A DNA stretch of 64,000 nucleotides from Pseudomonas siliginis (lineage in GTDB: Bacteria; Pseudomonadota; Gammaproteobacteria; Pseudomonadales; Pseudomonadaceae). Shown here one piece after another: positions 33,728 through 42,664 of this stretch (its first letter is position 1; each line of letters opens with the position of its first letter). The DNA lies in the NCBI RefSeq assembly GCF_019145195.1, contig NZ_JAHSTW010000011.1, positions 124,001 to 188,000 on the forward strand, read 5' to 3'. The translations under genes and the position numbers were made by a program. The notes below the pieces were generated by a model. That model was given only the letters and a program-made list of their open reading frames with translations, searched no databases and had not been told where the DNA came from.

Positions 33728-35412
33728 AAGCCTTCGCCGAGTTATATGCCGAACTCGACGCCACCACGTCGAGCAACGCCAAGCTGGCGGCGATGCAGGT
33801 GTACTTCGCACAGGCCGCGCCAGCAGATGCCGCATGGGCGGTGTATTTCCTTTCCGGCGGGCGGCCGCGACAACTGGTACCGGTGCGCATCCTCCGAGAG
33901 CTCGCGGTGGAAGTTTCGGGGCTGGAGCCATGGCTGTTCGAAGAAAGCTACCAAGCCGTCGGCGATCTGGCCGAGACCATTTCTCTGGTGCTGCCGGAAA
34001 ATTCCCACAGCTCCGAGGCCGGTCTTGCCGAATGGATCGAAGACAAGCTGTTGCCACTTCGCGGTGAAACGCCGGAATATCTGGCGCGCCAATTGCCGAT
34101 GTTGTGGGCGCAACTGGACCGGCCAAGCCTGATGCTGTGCATCAAGCTGATCACCGGCAGTTTCCGCGTTGGCGTGTCGAAGTTGCTGGTCACCCGCGCC
34201 CTCGCCTCAATGGCCGGGCTCGACAGCAAACGCGTGGCCCAGCGCCTGGTCGGGTACACCGATCTGTCGAACCGGCCGAACGCCGCCAGCTATCTGAAAC
34301 TGATCGCCCCGGAATCCGCCGACGAACACGCCCAGCGCGGCGGTCAGCCCTACCCGTTCTTTCTTGCCCACGCGTTGTCGCAACCGGTCGAGGAATTTGA
34401 AGCCCTGCTCGGCCCGGCCAGCGATTGGCAGGTGGAATGGAAGTGGGATGGTATCCGCGCGCAAGTGGTCAAGCGCGACGGTAAGCTGTGGGTGTGGTCG
34501 CGCGGCGAGGAACTGGTGACCGAGCGCTTCCCCGAATTCGATGTGCTCGTGCACGGTTTGCCCGACGGCACAGTGATCGACGGCGAAATCGTCGTGTGGA
34601 AGAGCACCCATCCGACCACCGAAGATGCCTTCGATCCGCAATCCGATGAGCCGCCGGCCGTGCAACCGTTCGCCCTGCTGCAACAACGCATCGGTCGCAA
34701 GACCCTCGACAAGAAGATTCTCGAGGAAGTGCCGGTGGTGGTGCTGGCCTACGATCTGCTGGAATGGCAGGGCGAAGACTGGCGCAACCAGCCGCAGGTC
34801 AAGCGCCGTGCGCAACTCGAAGAGGTGATCGCGCGCTGCAACAGCCCGGTACTGCTGCCCTCCCCGGTATTGACCGGCGAAGACTGGCTCGACCTTGGCC
34901 GCCAGCGCGAAGCGTCACGCAAACTCGGCGTCGAAGGCATGATGCTCAAGGCGCGCGATTCGCTGTATGGCGTTGGCCGGACCAAGGACATGGGCGTGTG
35001 GTGGAAGTGGAAGGTCGACCCGTTCAGCGTCGACGCGGTACTGATTTATGCCCAGCGCGGACACGGCCGTCGCGCCAGTCTGTACAGCGATTACACCTTC
35101 GCCGTGTGGGACGGTCCGCCGGAATCCAGCCAGCGCTCGCTGGTGCCGTTTGCCAAGGCGTATTCGGGGCTGACCGATGAAGAGATGCGCCAAGTCGACA
35201 GCATCGTGCGCAAGACCACCGTGGAGAAATTCGGCCCGGTCAGCAGCGTGAAACCGAGTCTGGTGTTCGAACTCGGCTTCGAAGGCATCGCCCTATCGCG
35301 CCGGCACAAGAGCGGCATCGCCGTACGCTTCCCGCGAATGCTGCGCTGGCGCAAGGACAAGACCGTCGAAGAAGCCGACAGCCTCGCGACTCTGCAAGAC
35401 TTGTTGGCCTGA
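33724..35412 (+). CDS. ATP-dependent DNA ligase
   Basis: A 562-residue ligase. An N-terminal helical domain (residues 1-210) is followed by the adenylation domain with the nucleotidyl lysine in KWDGIRAQ (K240), the motifs DGEIVVW and GVEGMMLKARDSLYGVGRTKDMGVWWKWK, and an OB-fold to the C-terminus. Such ATP-dependent ligases of bacteria act in a repair set with an exonuclease, a helicase and PdeM, and are distinct from the replicative NAD-dependent LigA and from LigD. It starts inside the exonuclease gene (ATGA). No terminator was seen. Confidence 0.92.
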   Translation: MKAFAELYAELDATTSSNAKLAAMQVYFAQAAPADAAWAVYFLSGGRPRQLVPVRILRELAVEVSGLEPWLFEESYQAVGDLAETISLVLPENSHSSEAGLAEWIEDKLLPLRGETPEYLARQLPMLWAQLDRPSLMLCIKLITGSFRVGVSKLLVTRALASMAGLDSKRVAQRLVGYTDLSNRPNAASYLKLIAPESADEHAQRGGQPYPFFLAHALSQPVEEFEALLGPASDWQVEWKWDGIRAQVVKRDGKLWVWSRGEELVTERFPEFDVLVHGLPDGTVIDGEIVVWKSTHPTTEDAFDPQSDEPPAVQPFALLQQRIGRKTLDKKILEEVPVVVLAYDLLEWQGEDWRNQPQVKRRAQLEEVIARCNSPVLLPSPVLTGEDWLDLGRQREASRKLGVEGMMLKARDSLYGVGRTKDMGVWWKWKVDPFSVDAVLIYAQRGHGRRASLYSDYTFAVWDGPPESSQRSLVPFAKAYSGLTDEEMRQVDSIVRKTTVEKFGPVSSVKPSLVFELGFEGIALSRRHKSGIAVRFPRMLRWRKDKTVEEADSLATLQDLLA

Positions 35413-35436
35413 TTCATTCTCGACACATCGCAGACC

Positions 35437-35562
35437 CTGTGGCGAGGGGATTTATCCCCGCTGGGCTGCGCAGCGGCCCCCAGCAATTTCCCCCTGAAAT
35501 CGTGCACTCAGTTTTTTGCGCCTGCTGCGCAGCCGATCGGGGATAAATCCCCTCGCCACAGT
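35437..35562. repeat. Inverted repeat of the CTGTGGCGAGGGG family
   Basis: CTGTGGCGAGGGGATTTATCCCC at the left end matches its reverse complement GGGGATAAATCCCCTCGCCACAG at the right end, with GCTGCGCAGCGG-type pairs between. It belongs to the same family as the element at 24272. The gap 35413-35781 holds this repeat plus the promoter region of the next operon; nothing else is visible. Confidence 0.88.
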
Positions 35563-35686
35563 TTCAACTGCTCTGAGCCACGCGCTTGAACCGAAACAGT
35601 GCATGCAAACAGCTATGCCCGTTTCCGGGCATTCAACTACCCTTGCCTCTCTGCACTCGACCTTTTAAAACACCTGTTCGGCACTC

Positions 35687-35702
35687 TGGTTCGGAAATTG
35701 CT
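35687..35702 (+). promoter_or_regulatory. Candidate sigma-54 promoter of the amino-acid ABC operon
   Basis: TGGTTCGGAAATTGCT matches the -24/-12 consensus TGGCACG-N4-TTGCW with two mismatches and correct 10-bp spacing between GG and GC. It lies 80 bp before the binding-protein ATG. Nitrogen-linked sigma-54 control would be logical for basic amino acid uptake, but no enhancer sites were identified. Confidence 0.45.
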
Positions 35703-35781
35703 ACTTTCTATAGGTCGTAAGCGTTGCAGTAACAATAATTCTGCGCCACAAGCGCTCATATTGGTTCTTAGGGATTGAATA

Positions 35782-36564
35782 ATGAAAAAAGCATTGCTGA
35801 CCCTTTCTGCACTGGCGTTGTGCATGGCCGCCGGCTCCGCGCTGGCCAAGGAATACAAAGAGCTGCGCTTTGGCGTTGACCCTTCGTACGCACCGTTCGA
35901 GTCGAAAGCGGCCGATGGCAGCCTGGTCGGGTTCGATATCGATCTGGGCAACGCGATCTGCGCCGAACTGAAGGTCAAGTGCAAATGGGTCGAAAGCGAT
36001 TTCGACGGCATGATTCCGGGCCTCAAGGCCAACAAATTCGATGGCGTGATCTCGTCAATGACCGTGACCCCGGCGCGCGAGAAGGTCATCGACTTCTCCA
36101 GCGAACTGTTTTCCGGCCCGACCGCTTACGTGTTCAAGAAGGGCTCCGGTCTGAGCGCAGACGTCGCGTCGCTGAAGGGCAAGACTGTTGGCTATGAGCA
36201 GGGCACCATTCAGGAAGCCTATGCCAAAGCCGTGCTGGACAAGGCCGGTGTGAAAACCCAGGCCTATCAGAACCAGGATCAGGTGTATTCCGACCTGACC
36301 TCCGGCCGCCTCGACGCAGCCATCCAGGACATGCTGCAAGCCGAACTGGGCTTCCTCAAGTCGCCGAAAGGCGAAGGTTACGAAGTCAGCCAGCCGGTCG
36401 ACAGCGAATTGCTGCCGTCGAAAACCGCTATCGGTATCAAGAAAGGTAACACTGAGCTGAAAGCACTTTTGGATAAAGGTATCAAAGCGTTACACGACGA
36501 CGGCAAATACGCCGAGATTCAAAAGAAACACTTTGGCGACCTGAATCTGTACAGCGGCAAATAA
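35782..36564 (+). CDS. Periplasmic basic-amino-acid-binding protein (AotJ/HisJ-like)
   Basis: A 260-residue protein with a signal peptide (AALCMAAGSALAK-like; cleavage after ALA near 22). The mature part is a type-II binding protein with FGVDPSYAPFESK, GFDIDLGNAIC, WVESDFDGMIPGLKANKFD and FVSSMTVTPAREKVIDFS-like motifs (here VISSMTVTPAREKVIDFS). This is the lysine/arginine/ornithine or histidine binding-protein family. It is the first gene of a five-gene operon in the order J-Q-M-O-P of the P. aeruginosa aot system. Specificity for arginine/ornithine is inferred from that order. Confidence 0.85.
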   Translation: MKKALLTLSALALCMAAGSALAKEYKELRFGVDPSYAPFESKAADGSLVGFDIDLGNAICAELKVKCKWVESDFDGMIPGLKANKFDGVISSMTVTPAREKVIDFSSELFSGPTAYVFKKGSGLSADVASLKGKTVGYEQGTIQEAYAKAVLDKAGVKTQAYQNQDQVYSDLTSGRLDAAIQDMLQAELGFLKSPKGEGYEVSQPVDSELLPSKTAIGIKKGNTELKALLDKGIKALHDDGKYAEIQKKHFGDLNLYSGK

Positions 36565-36570
36565 TGCCCC

Positions 36571-36597
36571 GGCGCCCATCCTCGATGGGCGCCTTTT
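36571..36597 (+). terminator. Intercistronic hairpin after the binding-protein gene
   Basis: GGCGCCCAT and ATGGGCGCC form a 9-bp stem followed by four T residues, 7 bp after the stop. Such hairpins often raise the level of the binding protein relative to the downstream permeases by partial termination or 3'-end protection. Confidence 0.7.
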
Positions 36598-36620
36598 CCA
36601 TCCGCTCAGGTTGCTGATTT

Positions 36621-37349
36621 ATGTTTGAAACCCTCCTGCAAAATCTGGGGCTGGCCTCGTTCAGTCTGCAGGGCTTCGGCCCATTGCTGCTGCAAGGCAC
36701 CTGGATGACCATCAAATTATCGGCAATGTCGCTGCTGGTGGCCGTGTTGCTCGGCCTGCTCGGCGCCAGTGCCAAACTGTCGAAAGTCAAACTGGTGCGC
36801 CTGCCCGCGCAGCTCTACACCACGCTGATTCGCGGCGTGCCGGATCTGGTGCTGATGCTGTTGATCTTCTACAGCCTGCAAACCTGGTTGACGTCGCTGA
36901 CCGACTACATGGAATGGGAATACATCGAAATCGACCCGTTCAGCGCCGGCGTACTGACGCTGGGCTTCATTTATGGCGCGTATTTCACTGAAACCTTCCG
37001 TGGCGCCATCCTCGCGGTGCCGCGTGGTCAGGTCGAAGCCGCCACCGCGTATGGCCTCAAACGTGGCCAGCGTTTTCGCTTTGTGGTGTTTCCGCAAATG
37101 ATGCGCTTCGCCCTCCCAGGCATCGGCAACAACTGGATGGTCATGCTCAAGGCCACCGCCCTGGTGTCGATCATTGGCCTCGCCGATCTGGTCAAGGCAG
37201 CGCAGGACGCCGGTAAAAGCACCTATCAACTGTTCTACTTTCTGGTCCTTGCCGCATTGATCTATCTGCTGATCACCAGTGCTTCGAACTTTATCCTGCG
37301 CTGGCTCGAACGCCGCTACGCCGCCGGTGCCCGGGAGGCCGTACGATGA
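36621..37349 (+). CDS. Amino-acid ABC permease (AotQ/HisQ-like)
   Basis: A 242-residue inner-membrane permease of the HisQM/GlnP family with five hydrophobic segments. The diagnostic loop that docks the ATPase reads EAATAYGLKRGQRFRFVVFPQ-like (EAATAYGLKRGQ then FPQMMRFALPGIGNNWM), and FIYGAYFTETFRGAILAVPRGQ precedes it. It overlaps the next permease gene by 4 bp. With that gene it forms the heterodimeric channel. Confidence 0.87.
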   Translation: MFETLLQNLGLASFSLQGFGPLLLQGTWMTIKLSAMSLLVAVLLGLLGASAKLSKVKLVRLPAQLYTTLIRGVPDLVLMLLIFYSLQTWLTSLTDYMEWEYIEIDPFSAGVLTLGFIYGAYFTETFRGAILAVPRGQVEAATAYGLKRGQRFRFVVFPQMMRFALPGIGNNWMVMLKATALVSIIGLADLVKAAQDAGKSTYQLFYFLVLAALIYLLITSASNFILRWLERRYAAGAREAVR

Positions 37350-38056
37350 TCGAACTTCTCCAGGAATATTGGCGCGCCTTCCTTTATACCGACGGCCAGA
37401 ACATCACCGGGCTGGCGATGACGATGTGGCTGCTGACCGCGTCGATCTGCATCGGCTTCGTCGTCTCGATTCCGCTGTCGATTGCCCGCGTCTCGCCGCA
37501 CTTCTACGTCCGTTGGCCGGTGCAGTTCTACACCTACCTGTTCCGGGGCACGCCGCTGTATATCCAGTTGCTGATCTGCTACACGGGCATTTACAGCCTC
37601 GCCGCCGTGCGCGAACAGCCGATCCTCGACAGTTTCTTTCGCGACGCGATGAACTGCACGATCCTCGCTTTCGCTCTCAATACCTGCGCGTACACCACGG
37701 AGATTTTCGCCGGGGCGATTCGCAGCATGAATCATGGCGAAGTCGAAGCGGCCAAGGCTTATGGCCTGACCGGCTGGAAGTTGTACGCCTACGTGATCAT
37801 GCCGTCGGCCTTGCGCCGCTCGTTGCCTTACTACAGCAACGAAGTGATCCTGATGCTGCACTCGACCACCGTGGCGTTCACCGCGACCATTCCCGATATT
37901 CTGAAAGTCGCGCGGGATGCCAACTCGGCGACCTTCCTGACCTTCCAGTCGTTCGGCATCGCCGCGCTGATCTACCTGACCATTACTTTTGCGCTGGTCG
38001 GCCTGTTCCGCCTCGCCGAACGCCGCTGGCTGGCCTTCCTCGGGCCGACTCACTAG
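37346..38056 (+). CDS. Amino-acid ABC permease (AotM/HisM-like)
   Basis: A 236-residue permease of the same family. Features include WPVQFYTYLFRGTPLYIQLL, TTEIFAGAIRSMNHGEVEAAKAYGL and YYSNEVILMLHSTTVAFTATIPDIL. The motif RGTPL is typical of the second subunit (HisM/AotM). The start overlaps the upstream permease by 4 bp (ATGA); the following gene starts 27 bp downstream with its own ribosome binding site. Confidence 0.87.
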   Translation: MIELLQEYWRAFLYTDGQNITGLAMTMWLLTASICIGFVVSIPLSIARVSPHFYVRWPVQFYTYLFRGTPLYIQLLICYTGIYSLAAVREQPILDSFFRDAMNCTILAFALNTCAYTTEIFAGAIRSMNHGEVEAAKAYGLTGWKLYAYVIMPSALRRSLPYYSNEVILMLHSTTVAFTATIPDILKVARDANSATFLTFQSFGIAALIYLTITFALVGLFRLAERRWLAFLGPTH

Positions 38057-38083
38057 CACCGGTTTGACAATAAAGAGATAACA

Positions 38084-39202
38084 ATGCGCCACCAGATTCA
38101 TGACTTGCTGGCCCCGCTGCCGGGGACCGCACGGCAGATTCACAGTTTCCACTTCGGCCCACCGCAGGCCAAGGGCAAGGTTTACATCCAGGCGTCGCTG
38201 CACGCTGACGAGCTGCCGGGCATGCTGGTCGCCTGGCATCTGAAACAGCGTCTGGCCGAACTGGAAGCTGCCGGCCGCCTGCGCAGCGAAATCGTCCTGG
38301 TGCCGGTGGCCAACCCGGTCGGCCTCGAACAAGTGCTGATGGACGTGCCGCTGGGCCGTTACGACCTGGAGAGCGGGCAGAACTTCAATCGCTGGTTCGT
38401 CGACCTCAGCGAAGAAATCGGCAACGCCATCGAAGGCCAATTGAACGACGATGCGCAGCACAACCTCGAACTGATCCGTGCCAGCCTGCGCAACGCCCTC
38501 GACCGTCAGAAGCCGACCACACAACTGCAATCCCAGCGCCTGACCCTGCAACGCCTGGCCTGCGATGCCGACATGGTGCTGGACTTGCACTGCGACTTCG
38601 AATCGGTGGTGCACCTGTACACCACGCCCGAGGCGTGGCCACAGGTCGAGCCCTTGGCGCGCTACATGGAAGCGCAGGCCAGCCTGCTTGCTACAGACTC
38701 TGGCGGGCAGTCGTTCGACGAGTGCTTCACCCTGCTCTGGTGGCAGCTGCGCGAGCGCTTCGGTGAGCAGTTCGAGATTCCGCTGGGCAGCTTCTCGGTG
38801 ACCGTCGAATTGCGCGGCCAGGGCGACGTCAATCACCCACTGGCCAGCCGCGATTGTCAGGCGCTGATCGATTATCTGATCCAGTTCGACGCCATCGTCG
38901 GCGAGACCAAGCCGCAACCGCCACTGCCGTACCCTGCCACGCCGCTGGCCGGGGTCGAACCGGTGACCACGCCAGTCGGTGGCCTGTTGGTGTACTGCGC
39001 CACACCCGGCCAATACCTGGAAGCCGGCCAGCAGATCGCCGAAATCATTGACCCGGTCCATGACAAGGTCACCCCCATTCATTGCACCGCCGCCGGCCTG
39101 CTGTATGCGCGCTCGCTGCGGCGCATGGCCACTGCCGGCATGGTCATCGCCCACGTCGCGGGCGCCCAGGCCTATCGCAGCGGCTACCTACTTTCGCCTT
39201 GA
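38084..39202 (+). CDS. M14-family deacylase (succinylglutamate desuccinylase/aspartoacylase type, AotO-like)
   Basis: A 372-residue zinc-carboxypeptidase-type protein. The zinc ligands His and Glu are in QASLHADELPGMLVAWHL and the third His in MVLDLHCDFES; a Glu in SVTVELRGQGDVNH may be catalytic. The family removes acyl groups from amino acids (AstE, aspartoacylase). In P. aeruginosa, aotO sits at the same place between aotM and aotP, although its role in transport is not established. RBS AAAGAGA precedes the ATG. The ATPase gene follows 12 bp downstream. Confidence 0.83.
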   Translation: MRHQIHDLLAPLPGTARQIHSFHFGPPQAKGKVYIQASLHADELPGMLVAWHLKQRLAELEAAGRLRSEIVLVPVANPVGLEQVLMDVPLGRYDLESGQNFNRWFVDLSEEIGNAIEGQLNDDAQHNLELIRASLRNALDRQKPTTQLQSQRLTLQRLACDADMVLDLHCDFESVVHLYTTPEAWPQVEPLARYMEAQASLLATDSGGQSFDECFTLLWWQLRERFGEQFEIPLGSFSVTVELRGQGDVNHPLASRDCQALIDYLIQFDAIVGETKPQPPLPYPATPLAGVEPVTTPVGGLLVYCATPGQYLEAGQQIAEIIDPVHDKVTPIHCTAAGLLYARSLRRMATAGMVIAHVAGAQAYRSGYLLSP

Positions 39203-39214
39203 GGATGCTCGTCC

Positions 39215-39979
39215 ATGTACAAACTGACCGTTGAAGGCCTGCACAAAAGCTATGGCGATCATCAGGTGCTCAAAGGCGTTTCGCTCAAGGCCAAAACCGG
39301 CGACGTGATCAGCTTGATCGGCGCCAGCGGCTCGGGCAAAAGCACCTTTTTGCGCTGCATCAATTTCCTTGAACAACCCAATGACGGCGCCATGAGCCTT
39401 GATGGCCAGGCGATCCGCATGGTCACCGACCGGCACGGCATGCACGTTGCCGACGCCGATGAACTGCAACGCCTGCGCACGCGGCTGGCGATGGTGTTCC
39501 AGCATTTCAACTTGTGGAGCCACATGACCGTGCTGGAAAACATCACCATGGCCCCGCGCCGGGTGCTCGGTTGCAGCAAACAGGAAGCCGAGGATCGCGC
39601 CCGACGTTATCTGGACAAAGTCGGCTTGCCGGCGCGGGTCGCCGATCAATACCCGGCGTTTCTGTCCGGCGGCCAGCAACAACGCGTGGCGATCGCCCGG
39701 GCACTGGCGATGGAACCGGAAGTGATGCTGTTCGACGAACCGACCTCGGCACTCGACCCGGAACTGGTCGGCGAGGTGTTGAAAGTGATTCAGGGCCTGG
39801 CCGAGGAAGGCCGGACGATGATCATGGTTACCCATGAAATGAGTTTTGCCCGCAAGGTGTCGAATCAGGTGCTGTTTCTGCATCAGGGTCTGGTGGAAGA
39901 AGAAGGTGCGCCCGAAGAAGTGCTGGGCAATCCCACGAGTGAACGCCTGAAGCAATTCCTGAGCGGCAATCTTAAATAA
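39215..39979 (+). CDS. Amino-acid ABC transporter ATPase (AotP/HisP-like)
   Basis: A 254-residue ATPase of the polar-amino-acid class. Walker A is GASGSGKST (32-40), the signature is FLSGGQQQRVAIARALAMEPEV, Walker B is VMLFDEPTSALDP, and the H-loop is MVTHEM. A short insert MVTDRHGMHVADADELQRL after the first part is typical of HisP/AotP. It ends the operon. In P. aeruginosa the regulator gene argR follows aotP; here a REP doublet and a helicase gene follow instead, so this is either a second copy or a rearranged locus. Confidence 0.9.
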   Translation: MYKLTVEGLHKSYGDHQVLKGVSLKAKTGDVISLIGASGSGKSTFLRCINFLEQPNDGAMSLDGQAIRMVTDRHGMHVADADELQRLRTRLAMVFQHFNLWSHMTVLENITMAPRRVLGCSKQEAEDRARRYLDKVGLPARVADQYPAFLSGGQQQRVAIARALAMEPEVMLFDEPTSALDPELVGEVLKVIQGLAEEGRTMIMVTHEMSFARKVSNQVLFLHQGLVEEEGAPEEVLGNPTSERLKQFLSGNLK

Positions 39980-39994
39980 GGTTGGCAACCCACC

Positions 39995-40090
39995 CCTGTG
40001 TGGCAGCGAGCCTGCTCGCGAAAGCGGTTTATCAGTCAACATCAATGTTGAATGTGCAATCGCATTCGCGAGCGGGCTCGCTCCCACAGG
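39995..40090. repeat. REP doublet (REPIN) with variant copies
   Basis: Standard arrangement, but the left copy reads GTGTGGCAGCGAGCC and the right copy contains GAGCGGGCTCG, so both have a base change. It separates the ABC operon from the helicase gene. Confidence 0.85.
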
Positions 40091-40174
40091 GGGAATCCAT
40101 CGACCGACAAAGTTAAACTTGTCGCCCCGCTTCGCTGTCTCTGAAACAACACCTCCAGAGCGCACGCAGCCGGC

Positions 40175-42664
40175 ATGGCGAAATCCCCCGACTTTGCAAA
40201 AACCTGGTTCAGCGCCCGCGACTGGAAGCCGTTCGGCTTTCAGAAACAGGTGTGGGCGGCGGTGAAAAACGGCGAGTCCGGCTTGCTCCACGCCAGCACC
40301 GGCGCTGGTAAAACCTACGCGGTGTGGTTTGCTGCACTCAACCGCTTCGCCCGCTTGCAACCTCCCGTGGCCACGCCGCGCAAACGCAAACCGCCGGCCG
40401 AACCGCTGACGGTGCTGTGGATCACGCCGATGCGCGCCCTCGCCGCCGATACCGCCCGCGCGTTGCAGATTCCGGTGGATGATTTACAGATTCCGTGGTC
40501 GATCGGCCTGCGCACCGGCGACACCAGCAGCAGCGAACGCGCCCGCCAGGGCCGACGTCTGCCGACCACGCTGATCACCACCCCGGAAAGCCTGACTCTG
40601 CTACTAGCCCGCGCCGATGCGCGCACGGCGTTGTCGACCCTGCGCATGATCGTCGTCGATGAATGGCACGAATTACTCGGCAACAAACGCGGCGTGCAAC
40701 TGCAACTGGCGCTCGCCCGCCTCCGTCATTGGCAGCCGGAACTGATTGTCTGGGGGGTATCCGCCACCCTCGGTAATCAATCCCACGCGGAGCAAGTGCT
40801 GATCCCACAGGGCGGCGGCGTCAGTGTTCAGGGCAAAAGCGAAAAAACCCTGCAAGTCGACACCCTGCTGCCACCGGCCATCGAGCGTTTTCCCTGGGCC
40901 GGCCACATCGGTCTGAAGATGCTGCCGCAAGTGGTGGCCGAGCTCGACGCCTGTGCCAGCAGCCTGGTGTTCACCAACACCCGCGCGCAATCGGAGATCT
41001 GGTATCAGGCGCTGCTGGAAGCGCGGCCGGACTGGGCCGGGTTGATCGCGCTGCACCACAGCTCACTGTCACGCGATACCCGCGACTGGGTCGAACAGGC
41101 GCTGAAGAATGGCCAATTGAAAGCGGTGGTGTGCACCTCGAGCCTGGACTTGGGTGTGGATTTCCTCCCGGTCGAGCGCGTGCTGCAGATCGGCTCGGCG
41201 AAAGGCGTTGCGCGGTTGATGCAACGTGCCGGGCGCTCCGGCCACGCGCCGGGGCGCACCTCGCGGGTGACGCTGGTGCCGACCCACAGCCTTGAACTGA
41301 TCGAAGCGGTTGCCGCACGCGACGCCGTCGAACAGCGGCGCATCGAGCCGCGCCTGTCACCGCACAAGCCGCTGGATGTGCTGGTCCAGCATTTGGTCAG
41401 CATGGCCCTTGGCGGTGGCTTTATTCCTGAAGACTTGTACGAAGAAGTCCGTGGTGCCTGGGCTTATCGTGACCTGACAGCGGCAGACTGGGCCTGGGCG
41501 CTGGCGTTCGTACGCCATGGCGGGATGTCTCTTACAGCGTATCCGGATTACCGCCGGGTCGAGCCGGACGAACACGGCGTCTGGCGTGTGCCGGATGCGC
41601 GTCTGGCGCGGCGCCATCGCATGAGCATCGGCACCATCGTCAGCGACGCGAGCATCAACCTGAAATTCTGGAGCAAGGGCGGCGGCGGCAAACAGCTGGG
41701 CAGCGTCGAGGAAGGCTTTATCGCGCGACTGAAACCCGGCGATGGTTTCCTCTTCGCCGGCCGCCTGCTGGAACTGGTGCGGGTGGAAAACATGACCGCC
41801 TACGTCAAACGCAGCACCGCGAAAAAGGCTGCCGTGCCGCGCTGGAATGGCGGGCGCATGCCGTTATCCAACGAACTGGCCGAAGCGGTGGTCACGCGCT
41901 TCAGCGCCGCTGCTCAAGGTCAATTCAAAGGCCCGGAAATGCACGCGTTGCGGCCGCTGCTGGAGACGCAGATACGCTGGTCCGGTTTGCCCACCACGGA
42001 AAAACTGCTGGCCGAGGTATTGAAATCCCGCGAGGGCTGGCACCTTTTCCTCTATCCGTTCGCCGGGCGCCAAGTGCATCTGGGACTGGCGAGCCTGCTG
42101 GCATGGCGCGTCAGTCAGCGGCAACCGGTGACCTTCTCGATTGCCGTGAATGATTACGGCCTGGAACTGCTCAGCGCCACGCCGGTGGATTGGGCCACGC
42201 ATCTCGACGCGCGACTGTTCAATGCCGATGACCTGTTGCTGGACGTGCTCGCCAGTCTCAATGCCGGTGAGCTGGCGTTGCGCCGCTTCCGCGAAATCGC
42301 GCGGATCGCCGGGCTGGTGTTCGCCGGGTATCCGGGCGCACCAAAGAGTACCCGCCAGGTGCAGGCGTCGAGTGGCTTGTTTTTCCAGGTGTTCAAACAA
42401 TACGACGCCGACAATCTGCTCTTGGCCCAGGCCGGGGAAGAAGTCCTACGCGAGGAACTGGATATTCGTCGTCTGGAACAGACACTGGAGCGCATCAATC
42501 AGATGAAACTGGACGTGCATCAGGTTAAACGTCCTACACCGTTGGGCTTTCCGCTGCTGGTGGAGCGGATGCGCGAGAGCATGAGTTCGGAAAAACTGGC
42601 TGACAGGATCAGAAGAATGGTCGGTGACCTGGAAAAAACCGCTGATAACGGAAAATCGTCGTGA
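40175..42664 (+). CDS. Ligase-associated DEXH-box DNA helicase (Lhr-type)
   Basis: An 829-residue superfamily-2 helicase. The Q-like and Walker A region reads FGFQKQVWAAV and STGAGKTYAVW, the DEAH-type box is VDEWHELLGNKRGVQLQLALARL, and motif VI is LMQRAGRSGHAPGR. The C-terminal half has the Lhr-specific winged-helix and beta-barrel parts (EDLYEEVRGAWAY, GFIARLKPGDGFLFAGR, LFQVFKQYDADNLLLAQAGEEVL-like). This is the ligase-associated DNA-damage-response helicase family. It overlaps the PdeM gene by 4 bp. Partner ligase and exonuclease genes lie 4.8 kb upstream. Confidence 0.9.
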   Translation: MAKSPDFAKTWFSARDWKPFGFQKQVWAAVKNGESGLLHASTGAGKTYAVWFAALNRFARLQPPVATPRKRKPPAEPLTVLWITPMRALAADTARALQIPVDDLQIPWSIGLRTGDTSSSERARQGRRLPTTLITTPESLTLLLARADARTALSTLRMIVVDEWHELLGNKRGVQLQLALARLRHWQPELIVWGVSATLGNQSHAEQVLIPQGGGVSVQGKSEKTLQVDTLLPPAIERFPWAGHIGLKMLPQVVAELDACASSLVFTNTRAQSEIWYQALLEARPDWAGLIALHHSSLSRDTRDWVEQALKNGQLKAVVCTSSLDLGVDFLPVERVLQIGSAKGVARLMQRAGRSGHAPGRTSRVTLVPTHSLELIEAVAARDAVEQRRIEPRLSPHKPLDVLVQHLVSMALGGGFIPEDLYEEVRGAWAYRDLTAADWAWALAFVRHGGMSLTAYPDYRRVEPDEHGVWRVPDARLARRHRMSIGTIVSDASINLKFWSKGGGGKQLGSVEEGFIARLKPGDGFLFAGRLLELVRVENMTAYVKRSTAKKAAVPRWNGGRMPLSNELAEAVVTRFSAAAQGQFKGPEMHALRPLLETQIRWSGLPTTEKLLAEVLKSREGWHLFLYPFAGRQVHLGLASLLAWRVSQRQPVTFSIAVNDYGLELLSATPVDWATHLDARLFNADDLLLDVLASLNAGELALRRFREIARIAGLVFAGYPGAPKSTRQVQASSGLFFQVFKQYDADNLLLAQAGEEVLREELDIRRLEQTLERINQMKLDVHQVKRPTPLGFPLLVERMRESMSSEKLADRIRRMVGDLEKTADNGKSS

